This document shows, one piece after another, positions 29,831-39,287 of a stretch of DNA of 64,000 nucleotides. The translations under genes were made by a program, and so were the position numbers. Positions within the stretch are counted from its first letter, which is position 1, and each line of letters begins with the position of its first letter. Source of the stretch: Tolumonas osonensis (lineage in GTDB: Bacteria > Pseudomonadota > Gammaproteobacteria > Enterobacterales > Aeromonadaceae); NCBI RefSeq assembly GCF_014202415.1, contig NZ_JACHGR010000004.1, positions 62,001 through 126,000 on the forward strand, given 5' to 3'. Below the pieces are notes generated by a model. The model did not search any database. It saw only the letters and a program-made list of their open reading frames with translations, and was not told where the DNA came from.

Positions 29831-29847
29831 TATCGGTCAGACCGATA
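29831..29847. promoter_or_regulatory. FadR/GntR-type palindrome before sulP
   Basis: TATCGGT-CAG-ACCGATA is a perfect 17-bp palindrome with core GGTCAGACC. The FadR consensus (…TGGTC-N-GACC…) has the same core. It lies 37 bp before the sulP start. A fadR gene is at 33885-34598. Binding is inferred; the outer bases differ from the FadR consensus. Confidence 0.45.
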
Positions 29848-30374
29848 CAATGAAGCGACATTTTGATAGATGTAAAAAACTATCTCCCCTGGTTGCCGGG
29901 AAGTTCAAATGACAGATGCAAATGATGCATCTTTATGGGGATGTGCCAGTTAAGGCGGAGTGATTCGCACGTCGGTTAAGTTGCAATCTTGTTAAAAGAT
30001 AATTGTATTATACATAAAAACGAGATCTGGATCAAACCACACCAAGTTTTCTTAATTGTGTTGAACAGTCTAGCGGGTAGCTAAACCCTAATTATTCAGC
30101 CAAGATAATGACACCAGAAATATTATCGAAGAAAACAGACATACCACGCGAGGCTTTGTGCTGCAGATAATTGGACACCGATACGTCCGGCATATAAATA
30201 AGACATCATAAAAAACGAAAGGGTATTCCTATCAGATGATTGGAATACCCTACCGCTTAAAAGTCAAAGAGCCATAATTTCATGAATTACAACTCGATTA
30301 TTATATATCAAATGGTACATTTAAGCAAATATACAGCCTTTTTAATACGATTCTTCCTCTGTGAAAAATAAAAA
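29848..30374. other. A+T-rich intergenic region upstream of sulP
   Basis: Apart from the palindrome at its edge and the terminator at 30208-30251, I recognise nothing in this roughly 530-bp stretch. No reading frame is credible, and no small RNA is supported. Confidence 0.4.
30208..30251 (-). terminator. Terminator downstream of dapB paralogue
   Basis: AGGGTATTCC (30220-30229) / GGAATACCCT (30242-30251). On the minus strand it is followed by TTCGTTTTTTATG. It lies about 120 bp after the dapB-like stop codon. Confidence 0.75.
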
Positions 30375-31181
30375 TCACCAGAACTTCCACCATGGCTTAG
30401 TGTTTTTATCGATAAACTCCTGCTCTGTAGCATTCAAATGGAAATATGGCATCAATAAATCTTCCATTGAGTATAACCCATTGGTTTTCCCTGTTATATT
30501 TTCCAGAGCAAATATAATACCATTACCAAAAGCTTCACGGGATATTGATTCATGCCGCAATCTGACCACTTGATATGGAAATCCAAAAATAATCTCATGA
30601 ACACCAATAATACCACCTGCCCTGATGGTTTTTATAGAATCATCAGGCAACTCAAGAGCGTTGGCTATTTTCTTTGCAGTGCCAGACACCTCAGGTTTGC
30701 TCTTGAAATGCTCCTCAATGATTTCTATATCGGTATAAGGTGCGATATTCTTGAGTATCTTGGCTGCAATCATAAGAAAGTTTATACCTAATGTAATATT
30801 AGGTGAGTGCAGCACAGGAATTCGCTCCGATATATCAGACAGCAATTTTAATTTTTCATCCGGATATGCCGATATTGCACTGATTATTGTAATTCCCCGC
30901 TTCGCGGCCGCTTCGGCATAATAGTCAACCCCATACGCTGATGAAAAATCAATAACGACGTCAACAGGATGTTTATCAAATAATTCGTCTGCGCTAAATT
31001 CACTTATCGAGTAAATCAGCCCTGGTTCATCAGAGTGTACCCCTAAAAACTCAGGCACAGACCGGTGTTCAAGCGATGTTGATTTACGGAGCACCCATTG
31101 AAGGTTTACCTTTTTCGACTCTAATAAAACAGACGCTACAGCTCTGCCTGTTTTACCAAAACCAATCAATCCAACTTTCAT
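30375..31181 (-). CDS. Divergent dihydrodipicolinate reductase-like protein (DapB paralogue)
   Basis: 268 residues. N-terminal Rossmann start MKVGLIGFGKTGRAVASVL, VVIDFSSA, then a DapB-type C-terminal domain (SPNITLGINFLMIAAKIL; VSGTAKKIANAL). The DapB catalytic stretch, normally E-HHRHK-DAPSGTA, reads EEHFKSKPEVSGTA: one active-site His is replaced and the loop is one residue shorter. It may reduce a different substrate or be non-catalytic. AAGGAAG lies 7 bases before the ATG at 31181. Codon and base use are clearly more A+T-rich than the flanking housekeeping genes, and it stands alone between large A+T-rich gaps: probably acquired. Confidence 0.8.
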   Translation of the reverse strand: MKVGLIGFGKTGRAVASVLLESKKVNLQWVLRKSTSLEHRSVPEFLGVHSDEPGLIYSISEFSADELFDKHPVDVVIDFSSAYGVDYYAEAAAKRGITIISAISAYPDEKLKLLSDISERIPVLHSPNITLGINFLMIAAKILKNIAPYTDIEIIEEHFKSKPEVSGTAKKIANALELPDDSIKTIRAGGIIGVHEIIFGFPYQVVRLRHESISREAFGNGIIFALENITGKTNGLYSMEDLLMPYFHLNATEQEFIDKNTKPWWKFW

Positions 31182-31487
31182 ATAAGCTTCCTTTTTTGTG
31201 AGCTTAGTCAAAACGTTTATCTAATCCCATAATATTATTACGATATCACAGCCTGACATTAGCATATTTCCATGATAATGTCTTCCAATACATCAGGCGA
31301 AATGCAGCGCACACAAACCCATTTTCAAATAAAAATACCAAGATATTTAATGAAAATATTTCACATTAAAAACAAGAATTATATTCAACACAAAAATAAG
31401 AATCATGAAAATCCATTAACACTATGTTGGCAATTTATCTTTTTTATTAGAAAATAAAAGTATTACTCACCGATAATCTGCATACAG
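31182..31487. other. A+T-rich gap between dapB paralogue and clcA
   Basis: 306 bp, very A+T-rich around 31320-31450. A short open frame at 31272-31457 has no Shine-Dalgarno or recognisable sequence. Nothing else is supported; promoters for the divergent genes must lie here. Confidence 0.4.
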
Positions 31488-32855
31488 ATGAACCAGCCAC
31501 ACAGAAACAGAAGTCGTCACATTCGCCGGTTAATCCGTCGTTTCATCCGGCATGACTACACATCTCCCAAAGTTCTATTACTGGCTTTATTTACCGGTGT
31601 ACTGACTGGTGGCACTTGCATTCTGTTTGAACTGGCGGTAGATGGTCTGACAAGACTACGTATTTTAGGCTTACAACTGATTGATCCTTCTATCCAGTGG
31701 TTACCGGCATTTTTTTGCAGCGCAGTACTCGGTGGTATTGCTTTTTATCTGATGCATCGTTTTGCACCTGAAGCTGGCGGCTCAGGAATCCCGGAAATAG
31801 AGGGGGCACTCGATGATGTCAGACCGGTCCGTTGGAGACGAGTTATCCCCGTCAAATTTTTTGGCGGAACATGTGCATTAAGTTCGGGAATGATTCTGGG
31901 CAGAGAAGGCCCTTCGGTGCAGATTGGCGGCAATATCGGCAAAATGGTTGCTGATATATTCCGGTTACCCAAAGATGCTTCTCATGCTTTGCTGGCAGCT
32001 GGTGCTGCAGCAGGATTGGCATCAGCATTCAATGCACCGCTAGCTGGTATTTTGTTTGTTTTGGAAGAAATGCGGCCTCAGTTCCGTTACTCCTTTTTAT
32101 CAATCAAAGTAGTATCGATCGCCGTCATAAGCAGTACTATTATTCGACAACTTATGGTCGGAGCCGAGCCTGTTTTCAACCTTCCAACTTATCCTGTCAC
32201 ATCAACTCTTTCGCTAATTTTATTTTTTCTGTTTGGTTGTCTCGTAGGATACATCGGATACTTTTTTAATCTTTGCGTGAACACATTCCAGAATGGTTAT
32301 CTTGCTATCCATAAGAACCGGCGCATCGTTTTTGTAACCATTGGCAGCCTGCTGGCCGGTACTTTTGGTATTTTATCGCTTCTTGATAATGGGCTGACGT
32401 CTGGAGGCATGTATTATATTCCACAGTGGATAACGCAACCTGCGTCCCTGACAGTCATTTTCTGGCTGCTGGTATGGCGTTTTATTGGTACATTGCTCTG
32501 TTTCTGCTCTGGTGTTCCAGGTGGGGTATTTGCGCCATCTCTGGCACTAGGTACATTATGTGGAGCTCTCGCCGGTAATATAGCGATGCAGTTATTCCCC
32601 GAAATTGAGATTGCCTATGGTGTTTTCCCCATTGTTGGCATGGGTGCTCTTTTTGCCGCATCGGTCAGAGCTCCAGTTACCGGGATCATTCTGGTTACCG
32701 AAATGACTAATAACTACGGCCTTATTCTTCCTATGATGGTAACAACACTGAGTGCAACTTTAATCGCACAAATGCTAGGAGGAAAACCTATCTACAGTCA
32801 GATCCTTGAACGGACATTACGTCTTTCACAACAGACCATCGTACAAAAAACATAA
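31488..32855 (+). CDS. clcA: ClC-type H+/Cl- exchanger
   Basis: Inner-membrane 2 Cl-/1 H+ antiporter, 455 residues (E. coli ClcA 473). Selectivity motifs GSGIPEIEGAL, GREGPSVQIGG (gating Glu) and GVPGGVFAPSLALG are present. The internal proton Glu is in LEEMRPQFRYS, which marks an exchanger rather than a channel. In enteric bacteria it supports extreme acid resistance. No clear Shine-Dalgarno precedes the ATG, so the exact start is uncertain. It converges on the CaCA antiporter gene 17 bp away. Confidence 0.95.
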   Translation: MNQPHRNRSRHIRRLIRRFIRHDYTSPKVLLLALFTGVLTGGTCILFELAVDGLTRLRILGLQLIDPSIQWLPAFFCSAVLGGIAFYLMHRFAPEAGGSGIPEIEGALDDVRPVRWRRVIPVKFFGGTCALSSGMILGREGPSVQIGGNIGKMVADIFRLPKDASHALLAAGAAAGLASAFNAPLAGILFVLEEMRPQFRYSFLSIKVVSIAVISSTIIRQLMVGAEPVFNLPTYPVTSTLSLILFFLFGCLVGYIGYFFNLCVNTFQNGYLAIHKNRRIVFVTIGSLLAGTFGILSLLDNGLTSGGMYYIPQWITQPASLTVIFWLLVWRFIGTLLCFCSGVPGGVFAPSLALGTLCGALAGNIAMQLFPEIEIAYGVFPIVGMGALFAASVRAPVTGIILVTEMTNNYGLILPMMVTTLSATLIAQMLGGKPIYSQILERTLRLSQQTIVQKT

Positions 32856-32872
32856 GCTGATTATTGAAGCGT

Positions 32873-33805
32873 TCATACCCATGGTTGCATTGCAAGTACT
32901 ACCAGATAAACAAGATAAAGCACCAGCAGCAGATAACCTTGTCTACGTTCTATATATCCGGTAGCTGAAGGAAATATACAAACCACAGATAAAATACCCA
33001 GTAATAATACAGCCATAATTTCAGACCATACGATGGTAATCGGAGAAATTATGGCCGCTAAAGAAACAATTAATAATCCGTTAAAGATATTACTTCCCAG
33101 CACAGTCCCCAAGGCAATGTCATCATGACGGCGCAGCGTTGCAACAATCATCATTGCCAGTTCGGGAGCTGACGTACCTAATGCGACGACTGTTGCCCCA
33201 ATAACGAAAGCATCAACGCCTAATGATTGCATGATCCCTGTAGCACCAGAGACAATAAGGCGACCCGCAGCAATAAGAAAAGCAAGCCCCACCACAGACT
33301 GCAGCAATGAAGCCCATATCCGGTGTTTTTCAGTATTCTCAACCGAGTTATTATTTCGCTGTTTACGCACTTCAAGAATCACTGCAATAAGCCAGGCGAT
33401 AAAGGTCATCAGCATGATTAGACCGTCAATACGCGATAGTGCACCATCAAGCATGAATAAGCCGGTCATTCCGGGAACCAGTAAGGCCACCGAATAATCT
33501 CTTTTAAAGGAATCCCGGGGGTAATACAGAGGGGTTATGGCAATGGCAATACCAAGAATCAGGGCGATATTAACGACATTACTACCGAGTGCATCACCCA
33601 GCGCAATCTGAGGCGTTCCAAGCAAAGACGCAGTTACGGAAACAGTGAGCTCCGGGCTGGATGTCGCAAACGCTGCCACTGTCGCAGCAACGATGCCAGG
33701 AGAGATCCGGGCCCAGTAGGCAATACCAACCGTTCCCCGGACAAAAAGTTCTCCTCCGATAGCGGCAGAAAGAATACCCAGCACAAGAGCGATGTAATCA
33801 CCCAT
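32873..33805 (-). CDS. CaCA-family Ca2+(Na+)/H+ antiporter, YrbG-like
   Basis: 310 residues with about ten membrane helices. It carries the two inverted alpha repeats of the CaCA family: ATSSPELTVSV…GDALGSNVVNIALILG and GTSAPELAMMI…GTVLGSNIFNGLLIV. The central hydrophilic loop (EVRKQRNNNSVENTEKHR) is typical of YrbG relatives. The exchanged cation cannot be deduced. An inverted repeat lies 20 bp before the start. Confidence 0.9.
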   Translation of the reverse strand: MGDYIALVLGILSAAIGGELFVRGTVGIAYWARISPGIVAATVAAFATSSPELTVSVTASLLGTPQIALGDALGSNVVNIALILGIAIAITPLYYPRDSFKRDYSVALLVPGMTGLFMLDGALSRIDGLIMLMTFIAWLIAVILEVRKQRNNNSVENTEKHRIWASLLQSVVGLAFLIAAGRLIVSGATGIMQSLGVDAFVIGATVVALGTSAPELAMMIVATLRRHDDIALGTVLGSNIFNGLLIVSLAAIISPITIVWSEIMAVLLLGILSVVCIFPSATGYIERRQGYLLLVLYLVYLVVLAMQPWV

Positions 33806-33824
33806 ACCCCCGCTCCGGTCCAGT

Positions 33825-33849
33825 CAGAATTAATGCCTAATTAATTCTG
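33825..33849. repeat. Inverted repeat upstream of CaCA antiporter
   Basis: CAGAATTAAT (33825-33834) / ATTAATTCTG (33840-33849), loop GCCTA. It lies between fadR and the antiporter gene. No T-run follows; it may be an operator or a weak fadR terminator. Confidence 0.5.
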
Positions 33850-33884
33850 GAACGGATATCGGGTTCTGGCGAATAATCAGCGGT

Positions 33885-34598
33885 TCAACCTTCAAACACC
33901 GCAGACTCGTTCAAATTTTTTCTTAATTCCTGCCAGATTTTCGTTGAAGCAATGCCGTATTGCCGCACAATATTTTTTGCCGAATAGATATTGCCGCTTT
34001 CTGCGATAGCTGCCAGCTCATCATAAAATTTCATCGCCAGCATACGCGCTTCGAAATCAGTAAAGTAATAACGACCGACGCGGCGATAGAGGCTCTTGAA
34101 CCCGTTGAAAATCAAGGCGTAAATAGGATTGCCGGAAGCCAATGCCAATACATGATATAACTGATAATCAAAATCGATATAAGCTTCTGCGGAGTCATCC
34201 AGACGAGAACGTTCAGCCAGAATGGCAAGCACTGACTGCGCATCACGTTTCAATGCGGAATGGATAAAAATAACACTGATATTGGTTCGGGCTGAGAATA
34301 ACTGCTCAACCAGTTGCGGCAGTTTTTCCTGCTCCAGCTTGGCCAGCGTGTCCAGAATATTCAGACTGGATGTTTCCCAGAAATTATTCACCCGGGTAGG
34401 TTTTCCATGCTGTATCGTCAGCCAGCCGTCCCGGGCCAACCGTTGCAGCACTTCACGTAATGTAGTCCGAGTCACACCGATAACCTCTGACAATTCCCGT
34501 TCTGCCGGCAAAATAGAGCCCGGCGCATAACGATTATTCCAGATGGATCGGATTATGTACTCTTCAGCTAGCCCGGCAGGGCTTTGAGCCTTAAACAC
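33885..34598 (-). CDS. fadR: Fatty-acid metabolism regulator FadR
   Basis: GntR-family repressor of beta-oxidation and activator of unsaturated fatty-acid synthesis; it releases DNA on binding long-chain acyl-CoA. 237 residues (E. coli 239). The winged helix is almost identical to E. coli FadR: AQSPAGLAEEYIIRSIWNNR, LPAERELSEVIGVTRTTLRE and DGWLTIQHGKPTRVNNFWET. The C-terminal acyl-CoA domain has LASGNPIYALIFNGFKSLYRRVGRYYF. nhaB, its usual E. coli neighbour, is absent. Its sites may include the GGTC-N-GACC palindromes at 29831 and 35275. Confidence 0.96.
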   Translation of the reverse strand: MFKAQSPAGLAEEYIIRSIWNNRYAPGSILPAERELSEVIGVTRTTLREVLQRLARDGWLTIQHGKPTRVNNFWETSSLNILDTLAKLEQEKLPQLVEQLFSARTNISVIFIHSALKRDAQSVLAILAERSRLDDSAEAYIDFDYQLYHVLALASGNPIYALIFNGFKSLYRRVGRYYFTDFEARMLAMKFYDELAAIAESGNIYSAKNIVRQYGIASTKIWQELRKNLNESAVFEG

Positions 34599-34698
34599 AG
34601 TGAATGGCCTTATATTATTGATACCGTAAAATCATAACAAAGCCAGAAGGTAGTGAACAGCTAACGCCGGTAAAAACATTATTTGTTTAAAGGAACTA

Positions 34699-34721
34699 CG
34701 GGAGTTATGACTTCACTCCCG
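34699..34721 (-). terminator. Possible terminator of grxD
   Basis: CGGGAGT / ACTCCCG with a 9-nt loop, 19 bp after grxD on the minus strand, followed by TAGTTCCTTT. The T-tract is interrupted. Confidence 0.45.
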
Positions 34722-34739
34722 CTATATTTTATGTATCTC

Positions 34740-35078
34740 TTATTCAGCTGCGGCAGCTTGTTGTCTGGCATGCGCTTCTTTCAGCAATGGCTGGAGTTCA
34801 CCCTGCTGGAACATTTCCAGCATGATATCGCAACCACCAATCAGCTCACCTTCAACCCACAATTGCGGGAAGGTTGGCCAGTTAGCATACTTAGGCAGCT
34901 CCGCTCGGATATCGGGATTCTGCAGGATATCCACATAGGCAAAAGGTACGCCACACGCCATCACGGCCTGGGATGCCTGGGATGAGAAGCCACAGCTAGG
35001 CAACTTCGGTGAGCCCTTCATATACAGCAGGATCGTGTTTTCTGCGATTTGTTGCTTGATCTTCTCAATGGTTTCCAT
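34740..35078 (-). CDS. grxD: Monothiol glutaredoxin GrxD
   Basis: CGFS-type glutaredoxin that carries and transfers [2Fe-2S] clusters. 112 residues (E. coli 115). The motif LPSCGFSSQASQAV holds the single active Cys. TVP-like glutathione-binding region reads WPTFPQLWVEGELIGGCDI. In E. coli sodB lies close to grxD as well; here they are divergent with 237 bp between. Confidence 0.97.
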   Translation of the reverse strand: METIEKIKQQIAENTILLYMKGSPKLPSCGFSSQASQAVMACGVPFAYVDILQNPDIRAELPKYANWPTFPQLWVEGELIGGCDIMLEMFQQGELQPLLKEAHARQQAAAAE

Positions 35079-35250
35079 GGCGACCTCTCTGACTGAAACG
35101 GTTGTAATTTTACGCTATCTGCCCAGCTTAACAACGTCACTTTTTATGTGGTTATAGCTGCAATGAACTATATACGTTTTTTGTCACAAAATGGATGTGT
35201 ATAAAATGTTAAATTTTTCGCTATAAAATGTAGTGCACAAGAGATATATT

Positions 35251-35283
35251 TGCTATAAATCAATTTATACATAAGGTCTGACC
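35251..35283 (+). promoter_or_regulatory. sodB promoter (extended -10) with FadR/PdhR-like site
   Basis: TGC-TATAAA (35251-35259) is an extended -10. GGTCTGACC (35275-35283), with AAT after it, would fall just past the transcription start. The core equals the FadR core and resembles the PdhR site. Function is inferred. Confidence 0.4.
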
Positions 35284-35315
35284 AATAGACCCTTAATCAA
35301 CGAGGAGAGTTTGCA

Positions 35316-35897
35316 ATGGCTTTTGAATTACCGGCCCTGCCTTACGAAAAAAATGCACTGGAACCCCACATTTCTCAGGAAACGCTGGAATATCACTACG
35401 GCAAACATCACAACACTTATGTGGTTAACCTGAACAACCTGATCCCAGGTACCGAATTTGAAAACAAGACTCTGGAAGAGATCGTTAAAAGCTCTACCGG
35501 TGGTATTTTCAACAACGCGGCGCAAGTATGGAACCACACCTTCTACTGGCATTGTCTGACGCCAAACGGTGGTGGTGAGCCTACCGGTGCACTGGCTGAC
35601 GCAATTGTTGCGACCTTCGGTTCATTCGAGAAGTTCAAAGAAGAGTTCACCAAATCAGCTGTGACCAACTTTGGTTCTGGCTGGACCTGGCTGGTGAAAA
35701 AAGCAGACGGTTCTCTGGCTCTGCAGAATACCTCCAACGCCGGTTGTCCTCTGACTGACGGTGTGACCCCTGTTCTGACTGTTGACGTCTGGGAACACGC
35801 TTATTACATCGACTTCCGCAATCTGCGTCCTAAATATATGGAAGCCTTCTGGGCTCTGGTTAACTGGGATTTTGCTGCGAAAAACTTTGCTGCTTAA
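35316..35897 (+). CDS. sodB: Superoxide dismutase [Fe]
   Basis: Cytoplasmic iron superoxide dismutase, 193 residues exactly as in E. coli SodB. Metal ligands: His in [13 protein letters not shown], His in QVWNHTFYW, and [11 protein letters not shown] (Asp and His). The iron-type signature is [20 protein letters not shown] lies 7 bases before the ATG. A long perfect hairpin terminates it. Confidence 0.97.
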   Translation: MAFELPALPYEKNALEPHISQETLEYHYGKHHNTYVVNLNNLIPGTEFENKTLEEIVKSSTGGIFNNAAQVWNHTFYWHCLTPNGGGEPTGALADAIVATFGSFEKFKEEFTKSAVTNFGSGWTWLVKKADGSLALQNTSNAGCPLTDGVTPVLTVDVWEHAYYIDFRNLRPKYMEAFWALVNWDFAAKNFAA

Positions 35898-35917
35898 TCG
35901 CGAAAGGTTATACCAAT

Positions 35918-35947
35918 AAGAAAGGCGCCAATTTTGGCGCCTTTCTT
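35918..35947. terminator. Bidirectional terminator between sodB and sucD
   Basis: 14-bp perfect arms AAGAAAGGCGCCAA (35918-35931) and TTGGCGCCTTTCTT (35934-35947). It serves both converging genes. Confidence 0.88.
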
Positions 35948-35966
35948 GTTATCGGCAAATAACGAA

Positions 35967-36842
35967 TTATTTCCAGCCAGTCACTTCGCGCAGACCAGTC
36001 GCAATGTCTGCCAGAGAACGCACGGTTTTCACGCCCGCCTCTTCCAGCGCTGCGAATTTCTCAGCCGCAGTACCTTTACCACCAGCAATGATGGCGCCGG
36101 CATGGCCCATACGTTTACCAGCCGGTGCAGTCACACCGGCAATGTAGGAAACCACCGGTTTGGTCACATTTGCCTTGATAAAAGCAGCCGCTTCTTCTTC
36201 CGCGGTACCACCGATTTCGCCGATCATCACGATCGCTTCAGTCTGTGGATCTTCCTGGAACAGTGTCAGAATATCGATAAAGTTAGAACCCGGAATTGGA
36301 TCACCGCCGATACCGACACAAGTGGACTGACCAAAACCGGCATCGGTGGTCTGTTTTACAGCTTCATACGTCAGCGTACCAGAGCGGGAAACAATCCCCA
36401 CTTTACCCGGCAGATGAATATGCGCCGGCATGATGCCAATCTTGCATTCACCCGGAGTGATCACGCCCGGACAGTTCGGGCCAATCATACGCACACCCGT
36501 CTCTTCCAGGCGACATTTGACCTGCAGCATATCCAGTGTCGGAATGCCTTCGGTGATACAAACAATCAGCTGAATGCCCGCATCAACGGCTTCCAGAATC
36601 GCATCTTTACAGAATGGCGCCGGAACATAGATAACAGAGGCGGTAGCCCCTGTTGCAACAACCGCATCACGCACGGTATTAAAGACCGGCAGGCCGAGAT
36701 GCGTGCTTCCGCCTTTACCCGGAGAAACACCACCCACCATCTGCGTGCCATAAGCGATGGCCTGTTCTGAATGGAAAGTACCCTGTGAACCGGTAAAGCC
36801 CTGACAGATAACTTTAGTATCTTTGTTGATCAGAATGCTCAT
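35967..36842 (-). CDS. sucD: Succinyl-CoA ligase alpha subunit
   Basis: Substrate-level phosphorylation step of the TCA cycle, with SucC. 291 residues (E. coli 289). CoA-binding Rossmann part: [19 protein letters not shown]. Phospho-His is in [18 protein letters not shown]. The start codon overlaps the sucC stop by four bases (ATGA), giving translational coupling. Confidence 0.98.
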   Translation of the reverse strand: MSILINKDTKVICQGFTGSQGTFHSEQAIAYGTQMVGGVSPGKGGSTHLGLPVFNTVRDAVVATGATASVIYVPAPFCKDAILEAVDAGIQLIVCITEGIPTLDMLQVKCRLEETGVRMIGPNCPGVITPGECKIGIMPAHIHLPGKVGIVSRSGTLTYEAVKQTTDAGFGQSTCVGIGGDPIPGSNFIDILTLFQEDPQTEAIVMIGEIGGTAEEEAAAFIKANVTKPVVSYIAGVTAPAGKRMGHAGAIIAGGKGTAAEKFAALEEAGVKTVRSLADIATGLREVTGWK

Positions 36843-38008
36843 GCCGCCGCCTCCGCTGCTTTTACTACCTGTACCGCAGCGTCCGTCAGGCTGGTTGCCG
36901 CAATAATGTTTAATCCACTTTCTGCCAGTTTTTTCGAACCCAAATCAGCGTTATTGCCTTCCAGACGAACGACCACCGGGACTTTCACGCCGACTTCCGC
37001 AACCGCGCCAATCACGCCGTCTGCAATCAGATCACAACGAACAATCCCGCCAAAAATATTGACCAGCACCGCCTTCACTTTGCTATCAGACAAAATGATT
37101 TTAAAAGCTTCGGTCACACGTTCTTTGGTTGCGCCGCCACCGACATCAAGGAAGTTGGCCGGCAGACCACCATGGTGTTTGATGATGTCCATAGTGCCCA
37201 TCGCCAGGCCGGCACCATTCACCATACAGCCGATATTACCGTCCAGTGCCACATAGTTCAGATCCCAGCGGGCCGCTTCCACTTCGCGTGGATCTTCCTG
37301 GGTTTCATCATTCCAGGCTTTCAGTTTTGGTTGGCGATACAGGGCATTGCTGTCGATATTGATTTTGCCGTCCAGACACAGCAGGTTACCTTCGCCGGTG
37401 ATCACCAGCGGGTTGATCTCCAGCAGTGACAAGTCACAGGCAACAAACATCTTGCCCAGACCCAGGAAAATCTTGGTGAACTGCTTCAGCTGTTCCGCAT
37501 TCAGACCCAGTTTGAAGCCCAGCTCACGCGCCTGATAAGGCTGCGGACCGGTCAGCGGATCCAGCGTCGCTTTATGAATCAGCTCGGGGGTGTTGTGGGC
37601 CACCGTTTCGATGTCCATACCACCTTCAGTCGAGGCCATGAACACGACACGACGAGTACTGCGATCGACCACTGCGCCCAGATAAAGTTCTTTGGCAATA
37701 TTGCCGCAAGTTTCCACCAAAATGGTATTAACCGGCTGGCCACTGGCATCAGTTTGATACGTTACCAGACGTTTGCCTAACCACTGTTCAGCAAACGCAC
37801 GCACTTCCTGCTCACTGCCTGCAACCTTAACGCCACCGGCTTTACCACGGCCACCGGCATGAACCTGGCACTTCACGACCCATTTATCGCCACCCAGTTT
37901 TTTGGTAGCTTCGACAGCTTCATCGGCAGAAGAACAGGGAATGCCTGAAGGCACAGGCAGGCCGTAGTCAGCAAACAATTGCTTGGCCTGATATTCATGC
38001 AAATTCAT
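36839..38008 (-). CDS. sucC: Succinyl-CoA ligase beta subunit
   Basis: Nucleotide-binding ATP-grasp subunit. [36 protein letters not shown] and [16 protein letters not shown] are diagnostic. 389 residues (E. coli 388). Forms the end of sucABCD with sucD; separated from sucB by 49 bp. Confidence 0.98.
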   Translation of the reverse strand: MNLHEYQAKQLFADYGLPVPSGIPCSSADEAVEATKKLGGDKWVVKCQVHAGGRGKAGGVKVAGSEQEVRAFAEQWLGKRLVTYQTDASGQPVNTILVETCGNIAKELYLGAVVDRSTRRVVFMASTEGGMDIETVAHNTPELIHKATLDPLTGPQPYQARELGFKLGLNAEQLKQFTKIFLGLGKMFVACDLSLLEINPLVITGEGNLLCLDGKINIDSNALYRQPKLKAWNDETQEDPREVEAARWDLNYVALDGNIGCMVNGAGLAMGTMDIIKHHGGLPANFLDVGGGATKERVTEAFKIILSDSKVKAVLVNIFGGIVRCDLIADGVIGAVAEVGVKVPVVVRLEGNNADLGSKKLAESGLNIIAATSLTDAAVQVVKAAEAAA

Positions 38009-38057
38009 GATAATAGTCCGTTATTCAGGGAGCGGCACCGTGTCGCTCTCATTATAA

Positions 38058-39275
38058 TTAGATATCCAACAGCAATCGGGTCGGGTCTTCCAGTAAAGAT
38101 TTTACATGGACCAGGAACCCGACAGATTCTCGGCCGTCGATGATACGGTGATCATACGACAGAGCCAAGTACATCATTGGAAGAATTACCACCTGACCAT
38201 CCACAGCCATCGGACGATCCTGGATTTTATGCATACCCAGAATCGCGCTTTGCGGTGGATTAATGATAGGGGTCGACATCAGAGAACCGAATACACCACC
38301 ATTCGTGATGGTAAAGGTGCCACCGGTTAAATCTTCTACCGAAAGTTTGCCATCGCGGGCTTTGTCGGCCAGCGATTTGATCCCTTTTTCAATTTCAGCC
38401 AGTGACAGCTCATCGCAATTCCGTAAAACCGGGGTTACCAGTCCCCGTTCGGTAGAGACGGCAATGCTGATGTCGAAGTAATTATGATAAAGAATATCAT
38501 TTTCATCAATAGATGCATTAACTTCCGGATACCGTTTCAGCGCTTCACAAACCGCCTTGACGTAAAACGACATAAAGCCGAGCTTGATACCATGCCGTTT
38601 TTCGAACTGTTCCTGATATTTACTGCGGATCTGCATGATCGGCTGCATGTTGACCTCATTAAACGTGGTCAGCATTGCCGTGGTATTTTTGGCCTCCAGT
38701 AAACGTTCCGCAATACGCTTTCTCAGGCGGGTCATCGGCACCCGTTTTTCCTCTCTGCCACTGACCGCTGTATCAAGCACAGAATCCGGAACCGCATCAG
38801 ATGTCGAACCCGCAATGATTTCGGCGGTAACAGGTTCATTGCTCCGGCGTTCTAAATGCGCTAACACATCCATCCGGGTAATACGCCCGTCACGTCCGGA
38901 ACCCGCGCCCTGCAACACGGACGGATCCACCTCTTCCTCGGCCAGAATACGGCGCACAGAGGGGGTCAGGATATCGCTGGCACTGGCAGTCTCGGGAGTC
39001 GGAGCCAGCTTTTCCGTTGTTTCTTCACCACCTGCCGGCACTTCCTGCAATTCAGCCAGCAATTGCTTGGCCTGGACGGTACTACCGGAGTCAAAAAGAA
39101 TATTGCTGATCACGCCATCCTGCGGAGCCGGAACCTCCAATACCACCTTGTCCGTTTCCAGATCCACCAGCAACTCGCCGGCCTTGATGCGCTCACCAAC
39201 TTTTTTATGCCAGGTGCCAATGGTCGCATCCGATACAGATTCAGGAAGATCAGGCACCATTATTTGCAGAGTCAT
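38058..39275 (-). CDS. sucB: 2-oxoglutarate dehydrogenase E2 (succinyltransferase)
   Basis: Core of the 2-oxoglutarate dehydrogenase complex. A single lipoyl domain with the lipoyl Lys in [13 protein letters not shown], a peripheral-subunit binding domain near 105-145 ([17 protein letters not shown]), then the catalytic domain ending in [14 protein letters not shown]. 405 residues (E. coli 405). It is 12 bp downstream of sucA. The E3 gene lpd is not in the window. Confidence 0.97.
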   Translation of the reverse strand: MTLQIMVPDLPESVSDATIGTWHKKVGERIKAGELLVDLETDKVVLEVPAPQDGVISNILFDSGSTVQAKQLLAELQEVPAGGEETTEKLAPTPETASASDILTPSVRRILAEEEVDPSVLQGAGSGRDGRITRMDVLAHLERRSNEPVTAEIIAGSTSDAVPDSVLDTAVSGREEKRVPMTRLRKRIAERLLEAKNTTAMLTTFNEVNMQPIMQIRSKYQEQFEKRHGIKLGFMSFYVKAVCEALKRYPEVNASIDENDILYHNYFDISIAVSTERGLVTPVLRNCDELSLAEIEKGIKSLADKARDGKLSVEDLTGGTFTITNGGVFGSLMSTPIINPPQSAILGMHKIQDRPMAVDGQVVILPMMYLALSYDHRIIDGRESVGFLVHVKSLLEDPTRLLLDI

Positions 39276-39287
39276 GGATGTATCCTT

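Noticed and set aside
29936-29962. Sigma-54 promoter upstream of sulP (CTGGCAC on the minus strand)
   Set aside because: The -24 element fits, but no TTGC -12 element occurs at the right distance.
31272-31457. 61-codon frame in the gap before clcA
   Set aside because: It lies in very A+T-rich DNA, reads as low-complexity K/N/H-rich sequence, and has no ribosome site or family match.
35934-36770. 278-codon plus-strand frame opposite sucD
   Set aside because: Antisense shadow of the well-matched sucD gene; similar long shadows occur opposite pnp, sucA and htpG.
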